Positions 8,615 to 17,435 of a stretch of 64,000 nucleotides of DNA are shown one piece after another (the stretch's first letter is position 1; every line of letters starts with the position of its first letter). Position numbers and translations under genes: made by a program. The stretch lies in the NCBI RefSeq assembly GCF_018687695.1, contig NZ_CP061303.1:930001-994000 (forward strand), given 5' to 3'. Source of the stretch: Polynucleobacter sp. MG-6-Vaara-E2 (GTDB taxonomy: Bacteria > Pseudomonadota > Gammaproteobacteria > Burkholderiales > Burkholderiaceae). The notes below the pieces were generated by a model, which worked only from the letters and a program-made list of their open reading frames with translations, did not search any database and was not told the DNA's origin.

Positions 8615-9184
8615 TCAGGAAAATCCTTCAAGCAAGCGACTATTTTTTGGAAGATTGGCGGCCAAAAAATCCATCTGATCTGCCAAAATATTGCGCCCCC
8701 TCAAAATCATATCTTCATAGAGGCTGGGCAAGTATGGCGTATACAAAAGACTCATGCCAGCTTGCTCAGGAGTGCGATTACCTTTGCGTTGGTTGCAAGC
8801 CCTGCAGGAGATCACTAAATTCATCCAGGAGTATTTACCGCCATGACTATTGGGGATGATGTGCTCAGCCTCTGCATGATTTTCATGAACAGCGTCTCCA
8901 CAGTAGGCGCATAAGCCACGATCACGTTTAAACAGTTTGTGCTTCGTGATAACGGGGACAACATCGAAAAGATTGATCTTTGACGTACCCTTTACAGCAA
9001 TAATGGAGTGCAGCTCAATAACTGACTGAAGGCCGCTTGACCGTGATATACCGCCTCGCATTCGCATGATTGGATCACCTAAGGTCCACAACACACTACT
9101 ATCAGCGTATTGTTTGGTGGCTTCTTCTGCGTTAACCCAACCCTGGGGGATTCCACCTGCGTCTAATTTCAAGATGCTTAGCAC
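8615..9184 (-). CDS. HNH endonuclease family protein
   Basis: 189 residues. The C-terminal half holds an HNH/McrA-like zinc fold: CAYC at 92-95, AEHIIPNSHGG with the catalytic His near 108, Asn near 122 and CRAC at 127-130, followed by NQRKGNRTPEQAG. The N-terminal ~75 residues belong to the same widespread family of solitary chromosomal HNH proteins. I chose the GTG at 9184 because AAAGGAGAG sits just upstream. No methylase, phage or toxin-antitoxin partner is adjacent, so this looks like a housekeeping or repair nuclease rather than a restriction enzyme; the target is unknown. Confidence 0.85.
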   Translation of the reverse strand: MLSILKLDAGGIPQGWVNAEEATKQYADSSVLWTLGDPIMRMRGGISRSSGLQSVIELHSIIAVKGTSKINLFDVVPVITKHKLFKRDRGLCAYCGDAVHENHAEAEHIIPNSHGGKYSWMNLVISCRACNQRKGNRTPEQAGMSLLYTPYLPSLYEDMILRGRNILADQMDFLAANLPKNSRLLEGFS

Positions 9185-9269
9185 AAACTCTCCTTTCTAG
9201 ACTGATCTAAAAACAGCTGCAGTCGTTTAGACCATCTTACAGAAGAAGTGCTAGGCAATCAATAAAGGG

Positions 9270-9860
9270 CTATTTTCCAGAGATGAAATCTAGGACTTTT
9301 GGGAGGTGTTCTGCATAGTCAGCGATTCCATGATCGCTACCCTCCAGTACTAACTGCTTTGCGCCAGAATAAAAATCCACCATCTCACGCCAATCTAGAA
9401 GTTCGTCACCCTTAGCGGCAATCAGGAAATAGCGACCAGGATTAGTAATTGCTTCAACTTGCAACGCTTTGAGTTCGTCAATGTATTCAGGGCGAAAATC
9501 AAATGGCTCATCGCTGTCATAAGCAGTCATCATGCCTACATGAGGAGCAAGCTCACGCGCTGCTCGTACTGCAGGGTTAAGTGCCACTGCTTTACAAGCA
9601 TATTTTTCAGCTAAGTGGTTGGCATAAAAGCCACCCAAGGATGATCCAATGATCACTATACGATCTGCTTTAGATTGCTCAATATGAGCAGTCACCATAT
9701 CCATGCTTTCTTTTGGCGAAGCAAGCAGTTGAGGGCAATACCACTCGATGGGATATGCGGCGCTTGATAAAGCTTTAATAGCCTCACCTGTCATCACTGC
9801 TTTACTAGAACGTGGCGAGGAGCGAAATCCATGAAGATAGACTAACAGCGTTGAAGACAT
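9270..9860 (-). CDS. YqiA/YcfP-like alpha/beta hydrolase
   Basis: A small esterase of 196 residues. LLVYLHGFRSSP provides the oxyanion-hole region near residues 5-16, the nucleophile elbow GSSLGG places Ser near 74, and GSDHGI near the C-terminus supplies the catalytic His. The length and these motifs fit the YqiA family, whose members hydrolyse short acyl esters. It follows the glxR-type reductase by 12 bases, so the two are probably in one transcript, though no pathway link is obvious. Confidence 0.83.
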   Translation of the reverse strand: MSSTLLVYLHGFRSSPRSSKAVMTGEAIKALSSAAYPIEWYCPQLLASPKESMDMVTAHIEQSKADRIVIIGSSLGGFYANHLAEKYACKAVALNPAVRAARELAPHVGMMTAYDSDEPFDFRPEYIDELKALQVEAITNPGRYFLIAAKGDELLDWREMVDFYSGAKQLVLEGSDHGIADYAEHLPKVLDFISGK

Positions 9861-9872
9861 ATAAATTGGGCC

Positions 9873-10772
9873 TTAAGCTTTTTGACCAATTTCAAAGTTT
9901 GCCAATTTTTCAAGAGCTCGCACCATCGCTGAGTGATCCCAGGATTTGCCGCCGTGTGCTGAGCACGAATTAAATAATTCTTGAGCAGTTGCAGTATTTG
10001 GCAGAGAGACACCCAATGCACGCGCACTATTAAGAGCCAGATTCAAATCCTTCTGATGCAGCTCAATTCGGAAACCGGGATCAAAGGTTCGCTTCACCAT
10101 GCGCTCGCCATGAACTTCGAGAATCTTAGAGCCCGCAAAACCACCCATGAGTGCTTGGCGAACTTTAGCAGGGTCAGCGCCGGCTTTAGAGGCAAACAAT
10201 AGAGCCTCTGCTACAGCCTCTATATTGAGAGCAACAATAATCTGATTGGCAACCTTGGCGGTCTGTCCATCGCCATTGGCGCCTACTAAGTTTATGTTCT
10301 TGCCCATTAACTCAAATACAGGCTTCACTCTATTGAATACACCCTCATCGCCTCCAACCATGATCGATAGAGTTGCATTTTTAGCCCCTACTTCACCTCC
10401 TGATACTGGGGCGTCTAGGAAGTCACAACCGAGAGCATTTATCTTCTTGGCAAATTCTTTTGTAGCAATGGGAGAAATTGAGCTCATATCAACAACAATT
10501 TTGCCCTTGACAAGACCAGATGCAACGCCATTCTCACCGAACAATACCTTTTCAACATCGGGAGTATCGGGAACCATTGTAAAAATAATATCGGCGTTCT
10601 CAGCAACCTCCTTAGGTGTTTTACATTGAATAGCCTTTGAATTAGCCAAATCGTCCTGTACCTTACTGCGCGTATTAATGAATACCTGATGGCCAGAATT
10701 AACTAGGTGCAGGGCCATTGGTGCGCCCATAATGCCCAAACCAATAAATCCCAGCTTTTGTTGATTGCTCAT
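9873..10772 (-). CDS. 2-hydroxy-3-oxopropionate (tartronate semialdehyde) reductase
   Basis: A beta-hydroxyacid dehydrogenase of 299 residues. The NAD(P)-binding GLGIMGAPMA is at residues 11-20, the substrate motif DAPVSGGEVGA is near 120, and the catalytic Lys lies in GQTAKVANQ near 172. The closest characterised relatives are GarR/GlxR, which reduce tartronate semialdehyde to glycerate. Pairing with hydroxypyruvate isomerase 25 bases upstream supports that role rather than 3-hydroxyisobutyrate dehydrogenase. A good GGAG site lies 6-9 bases before the ATG. No glyoxylate carboligase gene is in the window. Confidence 0.86.
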   Translation of the reverse strand: MSNQQKLGFIGLGIMGAPMALHLVNSGHQVFINTRSKVQDDLANSKAIQCKTPKEVAENADIIFTMVPDTPDVEKVLFGENGVASGLVKGKIVVDMSSISPIATKEFAKKINALGCDFLDAPVSGGEVGAKNATLSIMVGGDEGVFNRVKPVFELMGKNINLVGANGDGQTAKVANQIIVALNIEAVAEALLFASKAGADPAKVRQALMGGFAGSKILEVHGERMVKRTFDPGFRIELHQKDLNLALNSARALGVSLPNTATAQELFNSCSAHGGKSWDHSAMVRALEKLANFEIGQKA

Positions 10773-10797
10773 AACGTCTCCGATTAAAAATATTTTT

Positions 10798-11577
10798 TTA
10801 TGAATTCAGTTGTTTGATCCAGCCAAGACCAGCTGCAGTAGTAGTCTTCGGTTTGTATTCGCAGCCTATCCAACCGCTATAACCTAGATGGTCTAGGGAT
10901 TTAAATAAGTAAGCATAGTTAATTTCACCAGTACCGGGCTCATTGCGCCCAGGATTATCAGCTAATTGAATATGGGCAATTTTTGTAAGATTCTTTTCAA
11001 TGGTGTTGGCAATCTCACCTTCCATTCTTTGTGCATGATAAATGTCATACTGAACAAATAGATTATCTGCACCCACTTCACCCAGAATATCAATTGCCTG
11101 TTGAGTAGTATTCAAAAAGAATCCTGGAATATCAAAGGTATTAATAGGTTCAATCAATAAGCGTAAATTGGCTTTTTTGAGTTCACTAGTAGCGTAGCGT
11201 AAATTCTCTACGAAAGTTGCATGCACGACTGTGATATCAGAGCCGGTGGGAATCTTACCAGCCAAACAATTTAACTGATGAACACCCAGCGCCTTAGCAT
11301 ACTCAATTGCCTTAGCAACTCCCGCACGAAATTCTTCCTTGCGATCGGGATGGCATGCAATGCCGCGCTCTCCAGCTTCCCAATCACCAGCAGGTAAATT
11401 ATGTAATACCAAGGTGAGCTGATGTTGATCTGATCTTTGTTTGATATCAGCTGCAGGAAATGGATATGGAAACAAAAATTCCACAGCCTTAAATCCTGAT
11501 TTAGCGGCCAACTCAAATCGATCGAGGAAAGGAACTTCATTGAAGAGCATGGTCAAGTTAGCGGCGAATTTTGGCAT
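10798..11577 (-). CDS. hyi: Hydroxypyruvate isomerase
   Basis: A TIM-barrel isomerase of 259 residues, the normal length for Hyi (xylose isomerase-like family). It begins MPKFAANLTMLFNEVPFLDRF. Metal/acid residues are visible in LLIEPINTFDIPGFF, QYDIYHAQRMEGEI and GCEYKP. It interconverts hydroxypyruvate and tartronate semialdehyde, feeding the reductase encoded next to it. I chose the ATG at 11577; a longer reading begins at a TTG (11619) and adds 14 residues absent from the family. Confidence 0.88.
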   Translation of the reverse strand: MPKFAANLTMLFNEVPFLDRFELAAKSGFKAVEFLFPYPFPAADIKQRSDQHQLTLVLHNLPAGDWEAGERGIACHPDRKEEFRAGVAKAIEYAKALGVHQLNCLAGKIPTGSDITVVHATFVENLRYATSELKKANLRLLIEPINTFDIPGFFLNTTQQAIDILGEVGADNLFVQYDIYHAQRMEGEIANTIEKNLTKIAHIQLADNPGRNEPGTGEINYAYLFKSLDHLGYSGWIGCEYKPKTTTAAGLGWIKQLNS

Positions 11578-11725
11578 TGAAAACCTGAGGGAGGGATGGT
11601 AAGGAGAGAATGTTAACAAAGATGTGAGATTCCTTCATAAGTCTCTAAATAGGCAATTTGAGCCAGAAATCTATAGAAAGTAGGCTAATATTGAGATAAA
11701 TAACTTTTATCAAATAAGGAAAATA

Positions 11726-12325
11726 ATGAATATCAAATTAACCCAAATCTTCCTGGCATTTGCAGCAGCCCTACTCTGCTCATTTGCCGCGATTGCACAA
11801 TCTGTTGCAGCTGAGAATAGGCCCATGGTGATCGATGCTGCTGCTGTTGATAATAGTTACCTCCTTTATGAGGGCAGCGTTATCAAAACCGATAAAAAGA
11901 CGCGAACTATTACATTCAAAAATAATGAAGGTGAATCTAAGTTCGTAGCTGGGCCAGAAATCAAAAATTTTGATCAAATAAAGAAAGGTGATCGCCTAAG
12001 CGTAACCTATCAATTGGCTGTAGCAATCGAATTAATTAAAACCAAAAGCGATGGTGTACGTAGCAAGGTGGAAACCAATACCGTTACTACATCTAAGGCA
12101 AATGAAAAGCCAGCAGAGACCATTGCAAACAAGACCACCATCATTGCGGATATTGTTGAAGTGAACCGTGAGAAAAAATTAGTGTCCGTTAAAGGGCCAA
12201 GTGGCAAAGTTACTACCGTGGTTGTAAAGAATCCTGCGCTATTGGCTGACGTTAATGTAGGCGAACAGGTCAAGGTGATTTACTACGATGCAATGGCAGC
12301 TTCAATTACCTCTCCGAAAAAATAA
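11726..12325 (+). CDS. Exported protein with two tandem beta-rich domains
   Basis: I do not recognise a named family. It has 199 residues. The first ~26 residues are a Sec signal peptide (cleavage near AAIAQS). The mature part has two similar modules: residues ~48-108 and ~138-195 each run 'I/V-x-x-x-x-[KR]-x-[RK]-x-[IVL]-x-[VF]-K', then a glycine-bearing turn, and end 'GDRLSVTYQLAVAIEL' and 'GEQVKVIYYDAMAASI'. They are joined by a Thr/Lys/Glu-rich linker. The repeated small beta module suggests an OB-like periplasmic fold. AAGGAAAAT precedes the ATG. An M48 lipoprotein gene follows nine bases later, suggesting a shared envelope role. Confidence 0.7.
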   Translation: MNIKLTQIFLAFAAALLCSFAAIAQSVAAENRPMVIDAAAVDNSYLLYEGSVIKTDKKTRTITFKNNEGESKFVAGPEIKNFDQIKKGDRLSVTYQLAVAIELIKTKSDGVRSKVETNTVTTSKANEKPAETIANKTTIIADIVEVNREKKLVSVKGPSGKVTTVVVKNPALLADVNVGEQVKVIYYDAMAASITSPKK

Positions 12326-12334
12326 TCTCATTCG

Positions 12335-13165
12335 ATGCTGCTCAAAGTAATTTGCTGTAAGTTATTTGTCTGTATTACTCTTATCACCCTCCTCTCGGCC
12401 TGTGCTAATACCACTCGGTCGGGGGCTGTTGGTATTAATCGCTCCCAGTTCTTACTCGTATCTGCCACCGAAGTAGATCGTTTATCCGCCATTAGCTATA
12501 ACGAACAAAATCAAAAAGCTAAAGAAAAAAACGTTTTGGTGACCTCTGGTCCCGAATACGACAGGTTGAAGACCATATCAAACCGCCTTATTGCGCAAAC
12601 CGGAGTATTTCGTGATGACACAAGGCAATGGAATTGGGAATTGGTATTAATCAATGCCCCAATTTTAAATGCAACTTGTGCGCCTGGTGGAAGGATAACC
12701 TTTTATACAGGGTTGATAGAGCAACTCAATCTAAACGATGATGAAATCGCTGCCATTATGGGTCATGAGATTGCCCATGCGCTTCGTGAGCATGGTCGGG
12801 AACGCTTATCTCAGGCTATGGCACAAAGCGCCGTTGTCAACATAGCGATGGCTGCGGCTGGTAGTTACGGATCAGCTATAAGCGCCGCCAACCAAGCATC
12901 ACAGTACATCTTAGTGCTGCCAAACTCGCGGCAAAATGAAAGTGAAGCTGATGCTATTGGTCTAGAGTTAGCCGCTAGAGCTGGATACAATCCTCATGCA
13001 GCAATTAGTGTGTGGCAAAAAATGAATAAAGCGACTCAGGGCAAAGGGACTCTTGAGTTTTTATCGACCCACCCTTCCGGTGAAACGCGGATTGAGCAAC
13101 TCACAGAGTTGATGCCTGCCGTGGAACCTCTTTATCAATCAGCCCCAAAAGCGAAATCCAAATAA
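12335..13165 (+). CDS. M48-family metalloprotease, predicted lipoprotein
   Basis: 276 residues. A signal peptide with lipobox LLSAC puts the lipidated Cys at 23. The zinc protease motif HEIAH is at residues 144-148, and NESEADAIG near 201-209 supplies the third ligand. These features match the LoiP/YcaL type of small M48 proteases, which degrade damaged outer-membrane assembly intermediates. The residues just after the Cys are Ala-Asn, with no Asp at +2, so outer-membrane sorting is likely. It is nine bases downstream of the exported repeat protein. Confidence 0.88.
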   Translation: MLLKVICCKLFVCITLITLLSACANTTRSGAVGINRSQFLLVSATEVDRLSAISYNEQNQKAKEKNVLVTSGPEYDRLKTISNRLIAQTGVFRDDTRQWNWELVLINAPILNATCAPGGRITFYTGLIEQLNLNDDEIAAIMGHEIAHALREHGRERLSQAMAQSAVVNIAMAAAGSYGSAISAANQASQYILVLPNSRQNESEADAIGLELAARAGYNPHAAISVWQKMNKATQGKGTLEFLSTHPSGETRIEQLTELMPAVEPLYQSAPKAKSK

Positions 13166-13194
13166 GGATTTAGAAGGCCTAAAAATCTAATTAG

Positions 13195-13656
13195 TTAGAT
13201 TTGAGGGGGGGTACTCTTAATCAGCTCCCGAATTTTGGCGTCACCCTCAACCATCAATTTGAATCGAGTTTCGCTGACTAATATTGCCATCTTGGCGTTG
13301 TACTGCTCACGGCGCAACCACTCCACCAAGAAAGAAACTAACAATGTATAGGTGCCATAGACGAATAAAGTGGAGATATCTCTAGCATCAAGCACAGTAA
13401 ATTCTCCAAATGGCGCCATAAAAAAATAGGATATCAAGGGAATGCTAAGAGCAACGGTTAAAAATGCTGGGCCAGCACCAAAAAAGAAAGCAATCACAAT
13501 AGTGTTAATTTGGAAGAAGAACAACGGCAATGCCTCTTCAATATGAGGCTGGAGACCCAATCTGACGCAAAATGCAAAAAATACCCCTACACAGGCATTT
13601 AGATAGCCAGCACTCTTATTGGGGCACCATCTAGTAGCGTTGAGATTGTGTTTCAT
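13195..13656 (-). CDS. Orphan DUF4118 (KdpD-type membrane sensor region) protein
   Basis: 153 residues. Three to four hydrophobic segments resemble DUF4118, the membrane domain of KdpD-like histidine kinases; a typical stretch is FFGAGPAFLTVALSIPLIS followed by a loop and APFGEFTV. After the last helix there is only a short charged tail of about 40 residues, and no kinase or HAMP domain. I chose the ATG at 13656, which has AAGGAA five bases upstream, over a TTG at 13686. It may be a partner for a kinase elsewhere or a remnant; the sequence alone does not tell. Confidence 0.7.
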   Translation of the reverse strand: MKHNLNATRWCPNKSAGYLNACVGVFFAFCVRLGLQPHIEEALPLFFFQINTIVIAFFFGAGPAFLTVALSIPLISYFFMAPFGEFTVLDARDISTLFVYGTYTLLVSFLVEWLRREQYNAKMAILVSETRFKLMVEGDAKIRELIKSTPPQI

Positions 13657-13711
13657 GGATTCCTTAGTCAGTGTATCCTTTAGCAATACATTATTTGAGA
13701 CACTGTAAAAG

Positions 13712-14563
13712 ATGCCTTACCGAAATGCAATAGAGAATCTAAAAGAGAGCGTCACCATTCTACTGCCAGGATTGAACGGTGGTGGTTTAGAACTTGGGCA
13801 ATTGCCTAATTTTTTAAATGCTAATGGTTATGAAACTCGTATTCCGGAGATTCAAGGCTATCTCTATGGTAGTCCTGCTGATACCTTTGAAAGTTGGATC
13901 AGCCAAGTTCACAATACTATTGATGTACTCAGAGGTGAATTCAAAACGATTAATCTTGTAGGTATTAGCATGGGCTCAACCTTAGCTCTAGCGGTTGCCA
14001 GTCAAAGAATCGATATCTCTTCTATAGCCCTACTGTCTCCAGTCCTGCGATATGACGGTTGGTCAGTGCCCTGGTATCGATTTTTGCTTAATATTGCCTA
14101 CAAAATTGGTATTCGTAATTGGGAATATTCCGAGAGGGAGCCTTTTGGCATCAAGAACCCTGATTTACGCAGGCGCATTCGAGATAAATTCAAGGCACAT
14201 GAATTGTCTGAAGTTGGCGCACCCTTGATCACGGCGCGTCATTTACATGAAGCCAAAGGACTCATGTCCTATGTCACCAAGAATCTAGATTCAATCACCT
14301 CAAGATTGCTGATTATCCAGTCGGTTGAGGATGACACTTGCTCCATTTGGTCTGCTGAAAAAATCTTGGCAAATACGAAATCTGATTTAAGAAGAACAAT
14401 ATGGTTAGGCAATAGTTATCACATTATTACTATCGATAATGAGCGTGAAATCGTCTTGAACGAAGTCTTGCGCTTCCTTACGCGCGCAGCTGGGGGAAAC
14501 ATTGGACTAGAGAATTACTACTCAGACATGTCTCCAAAACCTCTGAAAGCTAGAACTCTATAG
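13712..14563 (+). CDS. Alpha/beta hydrolase (carboxylesterase-like)
   Basis: 283 residues. The oxyanion region LLPGLNGGG is near 17-25, the nucleophile elbow GISMGST puts Ser at about 87, and a His lies near 245 in GNSYHIITID. It resembles thermostable monoacylglycerol lipase/carboxylesterase-type proteins; the substrate is unknown. It is divergent from the DUF4118 gene, 55 bases between starts. A strong bidirectional-looking terminator follows the stop at 14580-14613. Confidence 0.75.
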   Translation: MPYRNAIENLKESVTILLPGLNGGGLELGQLPNFLNANGYETRIPEIQGYLYGSPADTFESWISQVHNTIDVLRGEFKTINLVGISMGSTLALAVASQRIDISSIALLSPVLRYDGWSVPWYRFLLNIAYKIGIRNWEYSEREPFGIKNPDLRRRIRDKFKAHELSEVGAPLITARHLHEAKGLMSYVTKNLDSITSRLLIIQSVEDDTCSIWSAEKILANTKSDLRRTIWLGNSYHIITIDNEREIVLNEVLRFLTRAAGGNIGLENYYSDMSPKPLKARTL

Positions 14564-14579
14564 TGCGGTAGTGCTTAAA

Positions 14580-14613
14580 TAAAAAGCCTCCAATTTGGAG
14601 GCTTTTTATTTTG
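14580..14613. terminator. Intrinsic terminator shared by the hydrolase gene and the tRNA cluster
   Basis: A hairpin with arms AAAAAGCCTCC and GGAGGCTTTTT around a short AATTT loop, followed on the + strand by TATTTT. Because A- and T-runs flank both sides, it can stop the + strand hydrolase transcript and the minus-strand tRNA transcript arriving from the other side. Confidence 0.85.
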
Positions 14614-14618
14614 GAATT

Positions 14619-14695
14619 TGGCGGAACGGACGGGACTCGAACCCGCGACCCTCTGCGTGACAGGCAGATATTCTAACCAACTGAACTACCGCTCC
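14619..14695 (-). tRNA. tRNA-Asp (GTC)
   Basis: A 77-nucleotide tRNA read on the minus strand from GGAGCGGTAG to CCGTTCCGCCA, with an encoded CCA end. The anticodon loop CTGTCAC gives anticodon GTC. It is the last of three tRNAs behind gltX, just before the shared terminator. Confidence 0.97.
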
Positions 14696-14736
14696 AAATT
14701 ACAACTGTTAAAACGTTTACTACTACCAAAAAGATT

Positions 14737-14812
14737 TGGCGTCCCCAGGGGGATTCGAACCCCCGTACTCACCGTGAAAGGGTGATGTCCTAGGCCTCTA
14801 GACGATGGGGAC
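14737..14812 (-). tRNA. tRNA-Glu (TTC)
   Basis: A 76-nucleotide tRNA on the minus strand from GTCCCCATCG to TGGGGACGCCA, CCA encoded. The anticodon loop CTTTCAC gives TTC. It lies close behind gltX, the gene for its own synthetase. Confidence 0.97.
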
Positions 14813-14847
14813 CTGGACTACTACTAACTGCTGATGCCTTAAATGCT

Positions 14848-14923
<76 letters not shown>

Positions 14924-14966
14924 GAAATCTCGCAATAAAACCACAAGACACTCAAAACAATCCAAG

Positions 14967-14996
14967 ATTTTAGCCTATTTTTGTGCAAGTGCGCAA
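14967..14996 (-). promoter_or_regulatory. Candidate sigma-70 promoter for the tRNA cluster
   Basis: On the minus strand TTGCGC (14996-14991) and TAAAAT (14972-14967) are separated by 18 bases. They lie between the gltX stop and tRNA-Ala, about 45 bases before the mature tRNA. The -10 matches well; the -35 matches three of six positions. It would allow tRNA transcription independent of gltX. Confidence 0.4.
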
Positions 14997-15001
14997 ATTG
15001 A

Positions 15002-16399
15002 CTACAGGACCACCTTAGAGAGCCTATCTACAGCCTCCTCTTTACCCAACACCACTAGGACAGAATCAATCGCGGGAGTCTGAGTTGTGGCAAATAATGC
15101 ATAACGAACGGGCATTGCTAAGGCTGGCATTTTCAGTTGGTGCTGAGCCAAAACTTGTTTAAACGCTGCACCATAAGCCTCCTTCGTAGACTCAGCATTT
15201 TTTATGGCCTCAATTAAATCTTTAAGCGCTGGAATTACAGTTGCAGGAATATTTGCAGCAATTTGTTCTGCATTTAACTGAGGTGCTGGTAGATAGAATA
15301 ATTTAGATCCTTCTGCTATCTCAATCAAAGTATTTGCACGGTCTTTTAATAAAGCAACTACTTGAACAAAATTGGGACCTTTATCGGTATCAATACCTAA
15401 AGCGTGAGCAAATGGTTTTGCTGCCTCTGCTAATTGAGTTGCATCAGCATTCTGAATGTATTGATGATTGAGCCACAGTAGTTTTTCTGGGTTATGTTGC
15501 GCTGGCGAACGACCCAAACTCTCTAAATCAAACCAGCCCACAAACTGCTCTTTAGTGAATATTTCTGCATCACCGTGGGACCACCCCAAACGCGCCAAGT
15601 AGTTCAAGATTGCCTCAGGCAAATACCCTGCTTTTTGATAATCGCGCACACTCATCGCGCCATTACGCTTACTCATCTTTTCACCAGAGTCATTGAGAAC
15701 TGTTGGTAGATGAGCATAAATGGGGGGTGTTCCGCCTAATGCTTTCATGATATTAATCTGGCGAGGCGTATTGTTGACATGGTCATCACCCCGAATAACA
15801 TGGGTAATCTTCATGTCCAGATCATCAACAACTACACAAAAGTTATAGGTTGGCGTGCCGTCGGGTCGAGCGATCACCAAGTCATCCAATTCATCGTTAG
15901 AGATTTCTATTTGACCCTTCACTGCATCTTGCCAAATAACAGAACCACCGATGGGATTCTTAAAACGAATCACCGGTAATACACCTTCTGGAACTGGTGG
16001 CAGAGTCTTACCTTGCTCAGGCCTCCAAAGACCGTTGTACCGTGGCTTTTCTTTATTGGCCATTTGTTGGTCGCGCAGTTGATTAAGCTCTTCCTCGCTC
16101 ATGTAGCATGGATAAGCTAGACCAGAATCTAACATCTGCTTGATGACCTCGCGATAACGATCAATGCGTTGCATTTGATAGATCGGGCCTTCATCAATAT
16201 CCATACCTAACCAAGCCATGCCTTCAATGATGACGTCAACAGCTTCTTGTGTGGAGCGCTCTATATCGGTGTCTTCAATACGCAATATGAAGTCGCCTTT
16301 ATTGTGGCGAGCAAAGGCCCACGGATATAGGGCGCTTCTGAGGTTTCCTAAGTGGATAAAGCCTGTAGGACTGGGAGCGAAACGTGTACGAATATGCAT
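15002..16399 (-). CDS. gltX: Glutamyl-tRNA synthetase
   Basis: A class I synthetase of 465 residues, normal for bacteria. The ATP-binding HIGH-type motif appears as HLGN at residues 16-19 after FAPSPTGF, and the KMSKR loop (GEKMSKRNG) is near 244. It charges tRNA-Glu with glutamate. It is followed on the same strand by tRNA-Ala, tRNA-Glu and tRNA-Asp. It is divergent from hslO, with 65 bases between the starts. Confidence 0.97.
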   Translation of the reverse strand: MHIRTRFAPSPTGFIHLGNLRSALYPWAFARHNKGDFILRIEDTDIERSTQEAVDVIIEGMAWLGMDIDEGPIYQMQRIDRYREVIKQMLDSGLAYPCYMSEEELNQLRDQQMANKEKPRYNGLWRPEQGKTLPPVPEGVLPVIRFKNPIGGSVIWQDAVKGQIEISNDELDDLVIARPDGTPTYNFCVVVDDLDMKITHVIRGDDHVNNTPRQINIMKALGGTPPIYAHLPTVLNDSGEKMSKRNGAMSVRDYQKAGYLPEAILNYLARLGWSHGDAEIFTKEQFVGWFDLESLGRSPAQHNPEKLLWLNHQYIQNADATQLAEAAKPFAHALGIDTDKGPNFVQVVALLKDRANTLIEIAEGSKLFYLPAPQLNAEQIAANIPATVIPALKDLIEAIKNAESTKEAYGAAFKQVLAQHQLKMPALAMPVRYALFATTQTPAIDSVLVVLGKEEAVDRLSKVVL

Positions 16400-16464
16400 A
16401 AGTTCTATTATCTCAGGTCGGCAAAAATGGACAGGGAATTCAAAAAAAGTGGATACTTTGAGGC

Positions 16465-17430
16465 ATGAATGAATTGCTTGTATTTATGTGTGATGGCGCC
16501 CCAGTGCGCGGAGAAATTGTCTCTATTGGGTCCGCTTGGCAGGCTGTTTTAGAGCGTCGTAATGATCCCCCGGCAATACGCCGTATTTTGGGGGATTTTG
16601 TTGGCGCTGCCACCCTTTTGAGTGCCAGCTTGAAATTGGATGGCACCCTCATCATTCAAGCCCAAAGCAAGGGACCTATTCAACTATTGGTAGTGGAATG
16701 TAAGTCAGATCTCTCTATGCGGGCAACCGTTAAGCTTTCCGTTGATGCATCACAAGTTGCGGATAACGCAACGCTGGGTGATTTGTTAGATGCGAGTAAT
16801 AGCGGTAGATTGGTTATTACACTCGACCCTTCGAATAGAGAGCCAGGCCAAGCACCCTATCAAGGAATTGTGGCTCTTCAGGATCATCGTGGCGACATGT
16901 CCAAACCCGTCTCCAGTGCGGCTGAAGCCATCGCTCTCTACATGCAAAATTCTGAACAGTTGGATACACGCATTTGGTTAACATCCAATGACACCAATGT
17001 AGGCGGCTTAATGTTACAGCGATTGCCAGATTCTGGTGGTCATGCACATTTAGACCCTCAAGTTGCTGCCGAAGGATGGTCACGCATTCAAGCCCTTGGT
17101 GAGACGATTACCAATGAAGAGCTGCTTACTTTGCCTCCAGCAACGATTTTGAGACGTCTATTTTTAGAAGAGTCTACTGAAAATGGAGTGCGCAGCTTCC
17201 CTGCCCGTCAAATTCGTTTTGCTTGCCGCTGCTCGCGAACCAAAGTAGCCGATGTATTGCGTATGCTTGGTGAGCAAGAGGTCAAAAACATCCTTGCAGA
17301 ACAAGGATCCGTAGAGACAATCTGTGATTTTTGCTCAAAACCCTATCGCTTTGATGCAGTGGATTGCTTGCAAGTTTTCAAAACAGATTCATTAAGCGAT
17401 GCAACAAGACCACCCTCTGGTGGCCATTAA
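16465..17430 (+). CDS. hslO: Hsp33, redox-regulated chaperone
   Basis: 321 residues. The N-terminal Hsp33 core begins LLVFMCDGAPVRGEIV. The C-terminal redox switch has four zinc cysteines: CRC (in FACRCSRT) and CDFC (in TICDFCSKPYRFDAVD). Oxidation of these cysteines releases zinc and activates the holdase. At ~290 residues for E. coli, this version is somewhat longer, mainly in the middle region. It is convergent with ftsB, six bases apart, with no clear terminator between. Confidence 0.95.
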   Translation: MNELLVFMCDGAPVRGEIVSIGSAWQAVLERRNDPPAIRRILGDFVGAATLLSASLKLDGTLIIQAQSKGPIQLLVVECKSDLSMRATVKLSVDASQVADNATLGDLLDASNSGRLVITLDPSNREPGQAPYQGIVALQDHRGDMSKPVSSAAEAIALYMQNSEQLDTRIWLTSNDTNVGGLMLQRLPDSGGHAHLDPQVAAEGWSRIQALGETITNEELLTLPPATILRRLFLEESTENGVRSFPARQIRFACRCSRTKVADVLRMLGEQEVKNILAEQGSVETICDFCSKPYRFDAVDCLQVFKTDSLSDATRPPSGGH

Positions 17431-17435
17431 GAAGG

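Noticed and set aside
8615..9184. HNH gene as part of a restriction or defence system
   Set aside because: No methylase, helicase, toxin or phage gene is adjacent; the family is widely chromosomal.
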